DNA of 49,469 bases from Microcaldota archaeon (GTDB lineage Archaea > Micrarchaeota > Micrarchaeia > Micrarchaeales > CABMGC01), in contig JAJZYR010000006.1 of NCBI GenBank assembly GCA_021797995.1, forward strand, positions 1 to 49,469, in the 5' to 3' direction. Below, piece after piece: positions 19,459 to 27,252 of the stretch. A model generated the notes under the pieces. The model was not told where the DNA came from. It did not search any database and worked only from the letters and a program-made list of their open reading frames with translations. Position numbers and translations under genes: made by a program. Every line of letters begins with the position of its first letter. Position 1 is the first letter of the stretch.

Positions 19459-20124
19459 ATGGGAATAGGAAAGGCGGCTGTAAACGGCAACTCCTTCATA
19501 GGCGCGTTCGGCATAGCCACCGACTCCTTTTCGCTGATAGGGGGCAGCGTTTCCATGCGGGTGTCGGGAATGATAAAGGAGCTCCTCGAGGTGGAGCCTG
19601 CCATGGTCTCGATAGACGGGTCAGACCTCATAGGGATATACGCCGTGGCAAACTCCAGGGCGGTGCTGGTTCCTGAGATAACCACCGATGCGGAACTGGG
19701 TAACATAAGGAGAAGCCTGCCTGGCATAAGCGTTGAGAGGCTCAGGACCGACCTCAACGCCCTCGGGAACAACATCCTTGCAAACGACAGGATCGCAATA
19801 ATCAACCCTGCGTATACGCAGGCAGAGGCGGGCTCAATAGGGGCCCTGCTCGGCGTCGAGACGGTAAGGCTCGCTCTGGGAGGATTCCCGACGGTCGGCG
19901 CGAGCAACATACTTACAAACAGGGGCATGGTGCTGAATAACGAAAGCTCTGAGGAGGACATCGGGGCCATAAAGAGGCAGATCAGCAGTTACTCCCAGTC
20001 CACAGCAAACCTCGGCTCACCCAGCCTGAGGCTCTGCACCATGGCCAACTCGAAGGGCTTGCTGGTGGGGAACGATACAACCGGGTTCGAGATGGCAAGG
20101 ATTGCCGAAGGGCTCGGACTCTGA
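19459..20124 (+). CDS. eif6: Translation initiation factor aIF6
   Basis: GSDLIGIYAVANSRAVLVPEITTDAEL; LGNNILANDRIAIINPAY; VGASNILTNRGMVLNNESSEEDI. Confidence 0.95.
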   Translation: MGIGKAAVNGNSFIGAFGIATDSFSLIGGSVSMRVSGMIKELLEVEPAMVSIDGSDLIGIYAVANSRAVLVPEITTDAELGNIRRSLPGISVERLRTDLNALGNNILANDRIAIINPAYTQAEAGSIGALLGVETVRLALGGFPTVGASNILTNRGMVLNNESSEEDIGAIKRQISSYSQSTANLGSPSLRLCTMANSKGLLVGNDTTGFEMARIAEGLGL

Positions 20125-20262
20125 CGCGCCTCGTCTCTAACCTTCTTCCCTAAATCGATTCGCCATTTCGGCTTTTACCAGGCGCAGATTGGGGTTCTTA
20201 TCCCCGTATCTGAGTGGAAGAGCATCAAAACTGACCGAATCGGAATGGTCGGATAGACTCGG

Positions 20263-20538
20263 TCATGCGCTTGCCTTGACGTACTGGCAGTGGCACACTG
20301 CCGCTGTCGACTTTCCCTTAGCGGCCTTGCTTATCCGTGCGAGGATTTCTGGTTCATCTTCGTGTACCTCGTTGGCTTTCACGATGAATCCATACTCTCC
20401 CTCAGTGATGGATACCTCCCTGACAGACTCGATGGCCATCAGCCTTGCCGCCGCCTTGTGCACGTCTCTGTTGCAGCCCGGCTTCACAAAGAAGTAGTGA
20501 TAGCCACGGCTAACTCTTCGTATCCCTTTTCCACCCAA
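20263..20538 (-). CDS. Stand-alone Lrp/AsnC ligand-binding (RAM)-like domain protein
   Basis: FVKPGC…AARLMAIESVREVSITEGEYGFIVKANEV resembles a RAM fold without HTH. Confidence 0.5.
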   Translation of the reverse strand: MGGKGIRRVSRGYHYFFVKPGCNRDVHKAAARLMAIESVREVSITEGEYGFIVKANEVHEDEPEILARISKAAKGKSTAAVCHCQYVKASA

Positions 20539-20554
20539 TCACTCACCTATATCC

Positions 20555-20686
20555 TTACTGCTCTTCGTCAGCGTATACGACTCTCCACGAATCTTCTCCG
20601 TCAGGCACCAGCTTCACAGGCCTCTTGTCGTTAGGCGTGCTGTAAAGCTCTGTGCGCCGCTTCTTCCCAAATCCCAATATATTCAT
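20555..20686 (-). CDS. Small 43-aa basic protein
   Basis: MNILGFGKKRRTELYSTPNDKRPVKLVPDGEDSWRVVYADEEQ* translated by hand; directly upstream of and collinear with 20263-20538. Confidence 0.5.
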   Translation of the reverse strand: MNILGFGKKRRTELYSTPNDKRPVKLVPDGEDSWRVVYADEEQ

Positions 20687-20934
20687 TGTTCCACCAGGTT
20701 AGTATAAAGCCAGGGTGCTGGTTCGGGAGGACGGAAGCAGCATGCATCCTCGGTGGGGTCGATGGTATGCGTGCAAAAAGAAGCCTCTTCTGTGTTTTGC
20801 CCATTCCCATCCAGCCCGAACCAATGGTATACATTATGGAAGGCCTTCTATTTAAGATTCACCTATGCGATAGCAGTTTTCGAGTGTGTAGCTGGTATTC
20901 TATTACGAGTATTTTCATAGAAAGACCTATATCA

Positions 20935-20964
20935 TTACGTTGCATAGTGTAGATTGCAACGTAA
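20935..20964. promoter_or_regulatory. Perfect inverted repeat, putative operator
   Basis: TTACGTTGCA-tagtgtagat-TGCAACGTAA, about 40 bp upstream of the 21004 start. Confidence 0.7.
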
Positions 20965-21003
20965 GTATGTATTAATATACAATACGGTAAATATATTATT
21001 TAT

Positions 21004-22392
21004 ATGCAGGAAGTTCCTAAGAGAGTAGCAACCACGTTCAGCAAGCTTAAAGCGGAGTCTAAGGAATATTTGGTGCTGAAAACAATACACAGCAAATATT
21101 ACGTATACAAAGAGCGCGGAGTATGGCTCAGGGACATGCATAGAACAAAGACGATCTCAGAGTATATTGGCAAAATAAGTGCAAACGGCTTATATATCAA
21201 AAAGAAACTGTCGGCAAAAGACGATTTGGAGAATGCTGTCAATCTCATCTCCATCCATGGCGGGAAGATCATATGGCACGAAAGCAGAGAAATGTGCGAG
21301 GAGATTCAAGCAAAGCAGCCCCCAATCTCAAAAGGTGCAGACCTAAAACTGCTCATGGCATTAAGCATGAATTCGCGCTTAAGTTCTTCGGAATTGGCAT
21401 CGTTGACGGGCCTTAGCGAGAAGGCTGCATACTCGAGAATGAAAGTTTTGGAGAGGGATCTTGGAATAGATTACATTCTGGAAATTGATATAGAGAGACT
21501 GGGGTATGCTCCTTATCTCCTTCTTGTCAAGTTTGAGGACAATGCTCCAGCTGCAAACGATGTAAAGAATGCTTTCGTAAACGAGCCTAAGATTCAGTTT
21601 ACCGCTACCACAAAAGGGGAGTACGACCTGGTGGCATACCTGCTGGACGTAAACTACGTGAGTGCCATTGACAACTTCAGGGCGCTGATACTCAAAACAA
21701 GCCTCGCCAAATACCGGGCAAAATGGAATCTGATACCATTTGCGCAGACTTACTCGTTCATGCCACTAAGAAAAGAGTTCATAGAGAATGTGCTCAAAAC
21801 AAAGAGGTGGAGAAGGGATAGGGAAAGCACAAGCCCAAAGCAAGACGAACTCCTAAACAGGGAGTTTATCGTCCTCAAGGAACTGAATACAAACAGCATA
21901 GAGAGCTTCTCAAGGATAGATGAGAAGTACGGGCTGAATAAGGGCACATCCAGATATGCCTACAGCAAATTAAAGGCTCAGGGCATAATAGTAAGGCCCA
22001 CGATCTCGATTGCCAATCTGCACATGAAATACATAGGCATAATCCAGATAATGGACATCGGCGAGAAGGCGGTTGAGGAGAACAGGTATAAATCGCTGTT
22101 CGACCTGATGGAGTACGGGAAACTGACGAACAAGTACTGCCTCTCTGGGAACATAGGCATGCCCGATGGAGCAATGCGGTTCCTTCCGGTATTCAATGAT
22201 GGTGACATAGACAAGGTCACGAAGACCATAGAGAAAGAGCTTACCGGAAGCAGCGTGCGCAACTTCATAGTGACTGATATTCTGGTAGGCTCACTGTGCT
22301 ATAGGAGATTCGATAATGATTATTCACGGCAGCACAGGCTGTTAACAGAATTAGGAAAAGTCGAGGCGAAAAAGCCCGCAAGCTACAGATAA
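21004..22392 (+). CDS. Large tandem Lrp-like regulator (two HTH/RAM-like halves)
   Basis: HTH1 LLMALSMNSRLSSSELASLTGLSEKAAYSRMKVLER; HTH2 VLKELNTNSIESFSRIDEKYGLNKGTSRYAYSKLKAQGII. Confidence 0.6.
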   Translation: MQEVPKRVATTFSKLKAESKEYLVLKTIHSKYYVYKERGVWLRDMHRTKTISEYIGKISANGLYIKKKLSAKDDLENAVNLISIHGGKIIWHESREMCEEIQAKQPPISKGADLKLLMALSMNSRLSSSELASLTGLSEKAAYSRMKVLERDLGIDYILEIDIERLGYAPYLLLVKFEDNAPAANDVKNAFVNEPKIQFTATTKGEYDLVAYLLDVNYVSAIDNFRALILKTSLAKYRAKWNLIPFAQTYSFMPLRKEFIENVLKTKRWRRDRESTSPKQDELLNREFIVLKELNTNSIESFSRIDEKYGLNKGTSRYAYSKLKAQGIIVRPTISIANLHMKYIGIIQIMDIGEKAVEENRYKSLFDLMEYGKLTNKYCLSGNIGMPDGAMRFLPVFNDGDIDKVTKTIEKELTGSSVRNFIVTDILVGSLCYRRFDNDYSRQHRLLTELGKVEAKKPASYR

Positions 22393-22512
22393 TTGAAGCT
22401 GATAGTACCTAGTAGCAATCTGACATGATATCACCTCTGCTGATCCTTCAATATATCCTCTCAACTTCCATTTAAAAACATTATGTATACAATTAGGCAG
22501 TAGTGGTACTGC

Positions 22513-23259
22513 ATGTCGGACAAGAATGATGCTTATGGACAAGAGATATGGTGCCGCTACAAAGGGGAACGAAGCTTCGAGGTCGTAGAGCGGGAAGACG
22601 GCTACGTAAACGTCTCGTGCAGTGCTGACTCATACCTTTCCGATTACGACAGCTGGGGGAGGCACGAGAAAGAAGGCATAAGATACGCGAAGGGCAGATG
22701 CTTGGACATAGGCTGTGGTGCAGGTAGGGTACTGCTGTACCTACAGAAAAAGCGCCTTTACTGCCTAGGAATAGACACCTCGCCATTGGCTATTAGGGTA
22801 TGCAAGCTGAGAGGGGTAAAACATGCTAAGGTCATGGCGATAGAGAATATAGGAAAGTTCAGGTCCAACTCCTTCGACACGATAATACTGTTCGGGAACA
22901 ACTTCGGCCTCTTTGCCAACAAGAGAAAGGCTAAACGCCTGCTTAAGATCATGTACAAGATAACATCTCCTAGGGGCACCATAATAGCAGCCGATAGAGA
23001 TCCATACCTGACCGACAATCCAGTGCACTTCAAGTACCATGCATGGAACAGGAGGCGGGGCAGGATGCCAGGGCAGCTGCGCATGAGGATAAGGTTTATG
23101 CAGTACGCAACCCCATGGTATGATTATCTGTATGTATCCAAACCGGAGATGAAGGGATTGCTATCGGAAACAGGATGGAGAGTCAAGAGATTCATCGACG
23201 CGGAAGGCCATAGGGAGAACGGGCTCTATATTGCGATAATAGCAAAAACGGCAAGGTAA
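22513..23259 (+). CDS. SAM-dependent class I methyltransferase
   Basis: CLDIGCGAGRVLLYLQKKRLYCLGIDTSPLAI. Confidence 0.85.
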   Translation: MSDKNDAYGQEIWCRYKGERSFEVVEREDGYVNVSCSADSYLSDYDSWGRHEKEGIRYAKGRCLDIGCGAGRVLLYLQKKRLYCLGIDTSPLAIRVCKLRGVKHAKVMAIENIGKFRSNSFDTIILFGNNFGLFANKRKAKRLLKIMYKITSPRGTIIAADRDPYLTDNPVHFKYHAWNRRRGRMPGQLRMRIRFMQYATPWYDYLYVSKPEMKGLLSETGWRVKRFIDAEGHRENGLYIAIIAKTAR

Positions 23260-23407
23260 CGCTCGCACGCCGGTCCCGGCACATTCGCCCTGGAGGTCGT
23301 GGCTGTACAGATTTCATACCGTTATTGAGCACTATGAAACGGTAGTAAACACACTCCCTACTGCCTGTTTTCACAACTGACGCCGTAACTAACGATGACA
23401 GATGACG

Positions 23408-23490
23408 GGTCTGGCGGAGGGGAGATTTGAACACCCGACCTCTAGATCTCTTAGTCATCGCAAGAAGCTCATCACTCATCAAGCCGTGCG
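23408..23490 (-). repeat. tRNA(CAU) 3'-half fragment (intron + 3' exon); 83-bp direct repeat copy A
   Basis: 81/83 identical to 24643-24725; lacks the 5' exon. Confidence 0.9.
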
Positions 23491-23499
23491 GCCTTGCCA

Positions 23500-23688
23500 T
23501 CATATTATCATCGGTGCTATCGCATAAATGACTATGAATGTTATGGGAACGGACAAGAGGAATGAGAGAAGCACCTGTCTTGGCGTGTGCTTTTCGAGCT
23601 TAATTCTGGCCGCGCCCACAGCTCCTGCAAGAAAGAGCATGAAGAGCAGTCCGACAGGCCCATAGTCATAGAAGACGTTTTCGGTCAT
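23500..23688 (-). CDS. Small membrane protein
   Basis: MTENVFYDYGPVGLLFMLFLAGAVGAARIKLEKHTPRQVLLSFLLSVPITFIVIYAIAPMII; two hydrophobic segments. Confidence 0.55.
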   Translation of the reverse strand: MTENVFYDYGPVGLLFMLFLAGAVGAARIKLEKHTPRQVLLSFLLSVPITFIVIYAIAPMII

Positions 23689-23959
23689 GTTCGGGAAGGG
23701 CAAGACCGTGAAGATACAGCTGGCTTTCATAACGCTGGCTTATGCATTTCTCGTCGCGACGGTGCTGGAGGGCCTGTTAAATCCGCTCTTCCTGATACTG
23801 CTTGTGTCGTACGCGTTCGCCACTTACATTGCGATAATGGTGCACATAACAGAGGACAAGGACGTCCATGAGAGGATACACTTCAACTCGCAGCGCAACG
23901 GGCTTCTCGTGAGGCTCATCATAATAGTAATTCTCCTTGCGGTCTACTTCAACCTCTAG
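23687..23959 (+). CDS. Small membrane protein
   Basis: Three hydrophobic segments; the start may be further in (e.g. GTG at ~23708). Confidence 0.55.
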   Translation: MFGKGKTVKIQLAFITLAYAFLVATVLEGLLNPLFLILLVSYAFATYIAIMVHITEDKDVHERIHFNSQRNGLLVRLIIIVILLAVYFNL

Positions 23960-23970
23960 CACTGCGGTAG

Positions 23971-24585
23971 TCAAGGCGGGCTGAGCAGGTGGGCTGGTAT
24001 CGCCATAGCGCCGATGGCTACGGCGGAGAGGCTTGCTAAGAAGAGGGCGAGCCAGAAGATGGCAAGTGCCGTATCCCAGAGCCTTGAGTGGTTCTTATCG
24101 AACCCGGGAAGCCTGTCGATTATCATAGAGACAGGATAGGCGAATATTCCGGTGATCCCGTAGAGGAAGTACATTCCGAGAAGAGCGACAGGCAGCGCGG
24201 TGAGGCCTATATTGTAGCCCTCGAAGCCGTAGATTATGAGCATTATCCCGAAGAGCAGCGCGAGGAATCCCGCGTACTCGAGCTTTACGTTGTACTTTAT
24301 GGCAAGAGAGAAGGAAAGAAGGATTATGCCGAACGATACCAGCGGGTCGTAGAATAGTATGTTGTAACTTCCCGGAAGCGGCCATGTGAACTGGCCAAAG
24401 AGCCCGCTGATGAGCATGTACGCGCCTATTAGCGCGAGAGGGACGCTTGCGCCCTTTAGGTACTCCACGAAGTTCTTCTGCTTCCTCTTGTAGATGAAGT
24501 ATATCGAGGTGACGGTGTAGAGCAGAAGGAGTCCTCCGAAGCCTATCGAGAAGAGCGAGTAGGCGAGGTTGTCTATGAAGACCAT
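23971..24585 (-). CDS. Multi-pass membrane protein, DUF981-like
   Basis: MVFIDNLAYSLFSIGFGGLLLLY…; seven or so TM segments; TATA box TTATAAAT upstream. Confidence 0.6.
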   Translation of the reverse strand: MVFIDNLAYSLFSIGFGGLLLLYTVTSIYFIYKRKQKNFVEYLKGASVPLALIGAYMLISGLFGQFTWPLPGSYNILFYDPLVSFGIILLSFSLAIKYNVKLEYAGFLALLFGIMLIIYGFEGYNIGLTALPVALLGMYFLYGITGIFAYPVSMIIDRLPGFDKNHSRLWDTALAIFWLALFLASLSAVAIGAMAIPAHLLSPP

Positions 24586-24647
24586 GCTTGGCATGCCCAA
24601 CCAAGATTTATAAGCCTTGTGATGCTGCAAGATAGCATGGAGGGGTC

Positions 24648-24765
24648 TGGCGGAGGGGAGATTTGAACACCCGACCTCTAGATTTCTTAGTCATTGCAAG
24701 AAGCTCATCACTCATCAAGCCGTGCTTATGAGTCTAGCGCTCTAACCAGGCTGAGCTACTCCGCC
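24648..24765 (-). tRNA. tRNA with CAU anticodon (elongator Met or Ile2), about 43-nt anticodon-loop intron
   Basis: Acceptor GGCGGAG/CTCCGCC; D-arm GCTCAGCCTGGTTAGAGC; CTAGA-CTCATAA-[intron]-TCTAG; T-loop TTCAAAT; mature length 75 nt. Confidence 0.9.
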
Positions 24766-24828
24766 ACAGTTACCTTTTGCCGTAACGCCTATTTATTTGT
24801 ATCTGACGCAGCAGGCACTATCTGCCTT

Positions 24829-25707
24829 TTACAATACCGTTACTGCGAGCGCCCCGGACACCATGATCAGCAGTCCGACGATCTCTATGCGCCTGAGCCT
24901 CTCTCTGTAGAAGAGGAAGCCGAAGAACGAGGTTATCATGGGCGAGAGTGCCACGAGAGCGCCACCTATGGCAAGGACCGTGCTGCTTATCGTAATCCCG
25001 AAGACCGTATCTCCGGAGGCATCCGCAAATGCCGCTATTATCGTGAGGACAACAAGCGCAGCGATGGTCCTGCTGCCCTTTATCTTTGTGCCAAGACCCT
25101 TCAGGCTTGCGAGCGCCCTCCTGTTTGTGAGAAGATAGATTACAACTATTACCATGCCCGCCACTCTGGATATCAGGAGCGGAAAGGCATACGTTCCTGC
25201 CGAGATAACTGAGAAGGTCATGAGGATCCAGTAAAACGACCAGCAGATATTTGAGAGAAAGGCCGGAAGCAGGCCCCTGTTTATCTTGAACTTCTCTGTT
25301 GTTATCACCAAGGTGGCTCCTATGAAGATCACTATTATGCCAACGATCTCGACAGGCGTGATGTGCTCGCCAAAGACAAGAAGGCCTAGAATCACCAACG
25401 CGGCTGGCTGTATCTCCCCGAAGGCCGAGGTAGTGGCGAGTTTCTGGGTCTCCAGCGCCTTGTATGCCAGTATGAACCCGAGGCTCAGGAAGATCCCTGC
25501 AACAGATGCGACTACCACGCTCTCAAGAGTTAGCTGGTACTGGCCGACGAGCACCGTGGCGATCAGCATTGGGGCCAGGCCAAGCGTGACTATTATGAAA
25601 GGGACTATATAGATGCCCAGGCCGCGGGCTATCCGTTTTGATATGGTACCGGAGATGATCCAGAGCATCACCGAGATTATGGCAGCAGTAGTTGCTAGTA
25701 AGACCAT
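24829..25707 (-). CDS. EamA/DMT-family transporter
   Basis: Ten TM pattern, two EamA repeats (ILGLLVFGEHITPVEIVGIIVIFIGATLV; FFGFLFYRERLRRIEIVGLLIMVSGAL). Confidence 0.85.
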   Translation of the reverse strand: MVLLATTAAIISVMLWIISGTISKRIARGLGIYIVPFIIVTLGLAPMLIATVLVGQYQLTLESVVVASVAGIFLSLGFILAYKALETQKLATTSAFGEIQPAALVILGLLVFGEHITPVEIVGIIVIFIGATLVITTEKFKINRGLLPAFLSNICWSFYWILMTFSVISAGTYAFPLLISRVAGMVIVVIYLLTNRRALASLKGLGTKIKGSRTIAALVVLTIIAAFADASGDTVFGITISSTVLAIGGALVALSPMITSFFGFLFYRERLRRIEIVGLLIMVSGALAVTVL

Positions 25708-25808
25708 CGGACCACGGAAGGATAATCAATATATATGATGACTACTATAAAGATAAATGCGGGTTATCGGTCACAGCTCATAGCCCGGCGCGATGTAAGT
25801 CTAAATGT

Positions 25809-25881
25809 GGCCTTAGTGGTGTAACGGCTTGCATAGGGGACTGTGGATCCCTTGGATCGGGTTCGACTCCCGGCTTAGGCC
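25809..25881 (+). tRNA. tRNA-His (GTG)
   Basis: G-1; acceptor GCCTTAG/CTTAGGC; anticodon arm GGGGA-CTGTGGA-TCCCT; TCGGG-TTCGACT-CCCGG. Confidence 0.92.
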
Positions 25882-25882
25882 C

Positions 25883-26464
25883 TCATCTTTCAAAGACTTT
25901 TGCAATGGCGAGTTTTACTCTGTTGTTGGAGCGCCTTGCATATCTTGCAAGCTTCTTCTTATCGCATGCAAGCATTAAGCTCCGCAAGTCCTCGTCATTC
26001 AATCCAATTCTGTAATAGAAAAAGTCAACGAGGGTCTTCTCTGGATCTGAAACTGGAACAAACACGCCATTGTAATTCACCCACTCAATGCCAAAGAACA
26101 TCCTCTTTGATATGCGTCTTATGATTATCCTGCTGCCCATGGAGCTTCTGATTCCTGGGACTGCCTTTGTGGTTGTCACTATCACCAGGTTTGACATCTG
26201 GGTCCACAACTTTCGAATTGTAAGTGCACACTCTAACCCGTAATAGAAAGGGCTGAACGCGAAACCTATTATCGCATCGTTGCTAGAGAAGGTATACTTG
26301 CCCTTACCAACTTTCCTGAGCCCGTGTCTCTTAATCTGGTTGTGGACAAACACCTTTATGTATGCGTCAGAAGCGCCCATTCTAGTGAGAAAGCGTTTCG
26401 CATCATTGAATGAGAAGATCTGCACCTTCGAGAAATACTTCCTGAAGTCATTGTCATATATCAT
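25883..26464 (-). CDS. abiEi: AbiEi-like antitoxin (type IV TA)
   Basis: N-terminal wHTH-like SFNDAKRFLTRMGASDAYIKVFVHNQIKRHGLRKVGKGKYTF; VPVSDPEKTLVDFFYY. Confidence 0.75.
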   Translation of the reverse strand: MIYDNDFRKYFSKVQIFSFNDAKRFLTRMGASDAYIKVFVHNQIKRHGLRKVGKGKYTFSSNDAIIGFAFSPFYYGLECALTIRKLWTQMSNLVIVTTTKAVPGIRSSMGSRIIIRRISKRMFFGIEWVNYNGVFVPVSDPEKTLVDFFYYRIGLNDEDLRSLMLACDKKKLARYARRSNNRVKLAIAKVFER

Positions 26465-27098
26465 CCGACCATCTCTTAAGGTAGTCCAGCATCTTCTCGA
26501 AAGAAGTATCTTTCTGGCCTTTGTAAACCAGTGAACGCAGGACCTTCTCGTCTACAGGTTTCCTTATCTTTGCGAGAAACGGCTTGAGTTTTGATATTAC
26601 ATAGTAATCGTTCCCGCTTATGTAATTCGTAAGGTGGACGAGGTCATACATGTCCCTGATGTATCTCCTGCCCTCATAAGCCTCCATCTTCCTTACGAAA
26701 AGCTCAGATGGCTGAAGCGTTGAGAGGGTAATTGAGGAACCGTCTACCTTGGTGTACTGTGAGATTGCGCTCTCAAACTTGCCGATACCTGCCTCAAGAA
26801 GTACCTCTGTTCTGCCATCCGATATTCTAATGTGCAAGGGCAGTTCCTTATCCCTCCATGTCACTTTCATGCCATTCTTCTGAAGGTATTGGCCCAGTTT
26901 CTTTTCGAATGCTCTGTTTACATAGATATCTATGTCTTCAGAGAACCTGCCTCCTCCATAGCACCTCCATACAGCAGTGCCTCCATACAGGATCGCGTCT
27001 GGCTGTATGTAGTCGTATATCAACTCTATCAACACATCCTGCATCCTGGCAACATCGAGTCTCTTGCCAGTAAGGATTCCTTCTATAGGAATATCCAT
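26454..27098 (-). CDS. abiEii: AbiEii-like nucleotidyltransferase toxin
   Basis: YGGTAVWRCYGGGRFSEDIDIYV nucleotidyltransferase motif; overlaps the antitoxin. Confidence 0.85.
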   Translation of the reverse strand: MDIPIEGILTGKRLDVARMQDVLIELIYDYIQPDAILYGGTAVWRCYGGGRFSEDIDIYVNRAFEKKLGQYLQKNGMKVTWRDKELPLHIRISDGRTEVLLEAGIGKFESAISQYTKVDGSSITLSTLQPSELFVRKMEAYEGRRYIRDMYDLVHLTNYISGNDYYVISKLKPFLAKIRKPVDEKVLRSLVYKGQKDTSFEKMLDYLKRWSDDI

Positions 27099-27114
27099 AT
27101 TTGTTTAATGAACT

Positions 27115-27138
27115 AAAGTTATATAAATGTATAACTTT
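27115..27138. promoter_or_regulatory. Inverted repeat upstream of the abiE operon (putative operator overlapping the promoter)
   Basis: AAAGTTATA-taaatg-TATAACTTT, perfect 9-bp arms. Confidence 0.65.
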
Positions 27139-27166
27139 AAATGATCTTATATTCTCGGTACAGGCG

Positions 27167-27201
27167 CCTTGGATCGGGTTCGACTCCCGGCTTAGGCCCT
27201 C
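27167..27201 (+). repeat. tRNA-His 3'-end fragment (distal att-like repeat)
   Basis: CCTTGGATCGGGTTCGACTCCCGGCTTAGGCCCTC identical to 25850-25884. Confidence 0.95.
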
Positions 27202-27252
27202 GAGTAGAAAGTCCCATACTGAATCGACTATGCTCAGCATATACTCTCAGAA

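Larger units (their letters stand above)
25850..27201. mobile_element. tRNA-His-associated mini-island carrying an AbiE-type TA module
   Basis: Perfect 35-bp direct repeats (tRNA-His 3' end) at 25850-25884 and 27167-27201 flank two genes; no integrase inside. Confidence 0.8.

Noticed and set aside
20233-20267. TGACCGA…TCGGTCA inverted repeat after aIF6
   Set aside because: Short arms with a long spacer between convergent genes; at most a weak terminator.
23192-23503. 103-aa minus-strand ORF spanning the tRNA 3'-half fragment
   Set aside because: Read through tRNA-derived DNA and overlaps the methyltransferase end; no protein-like features.
24679-24725. Box C/D-like guide in the tRNA(CAU) intron (GTGATGA present)
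   Set aside because: No matching D box (CTGA) in the ~43-nt intron and too short for a two-guide C/D sRNA.
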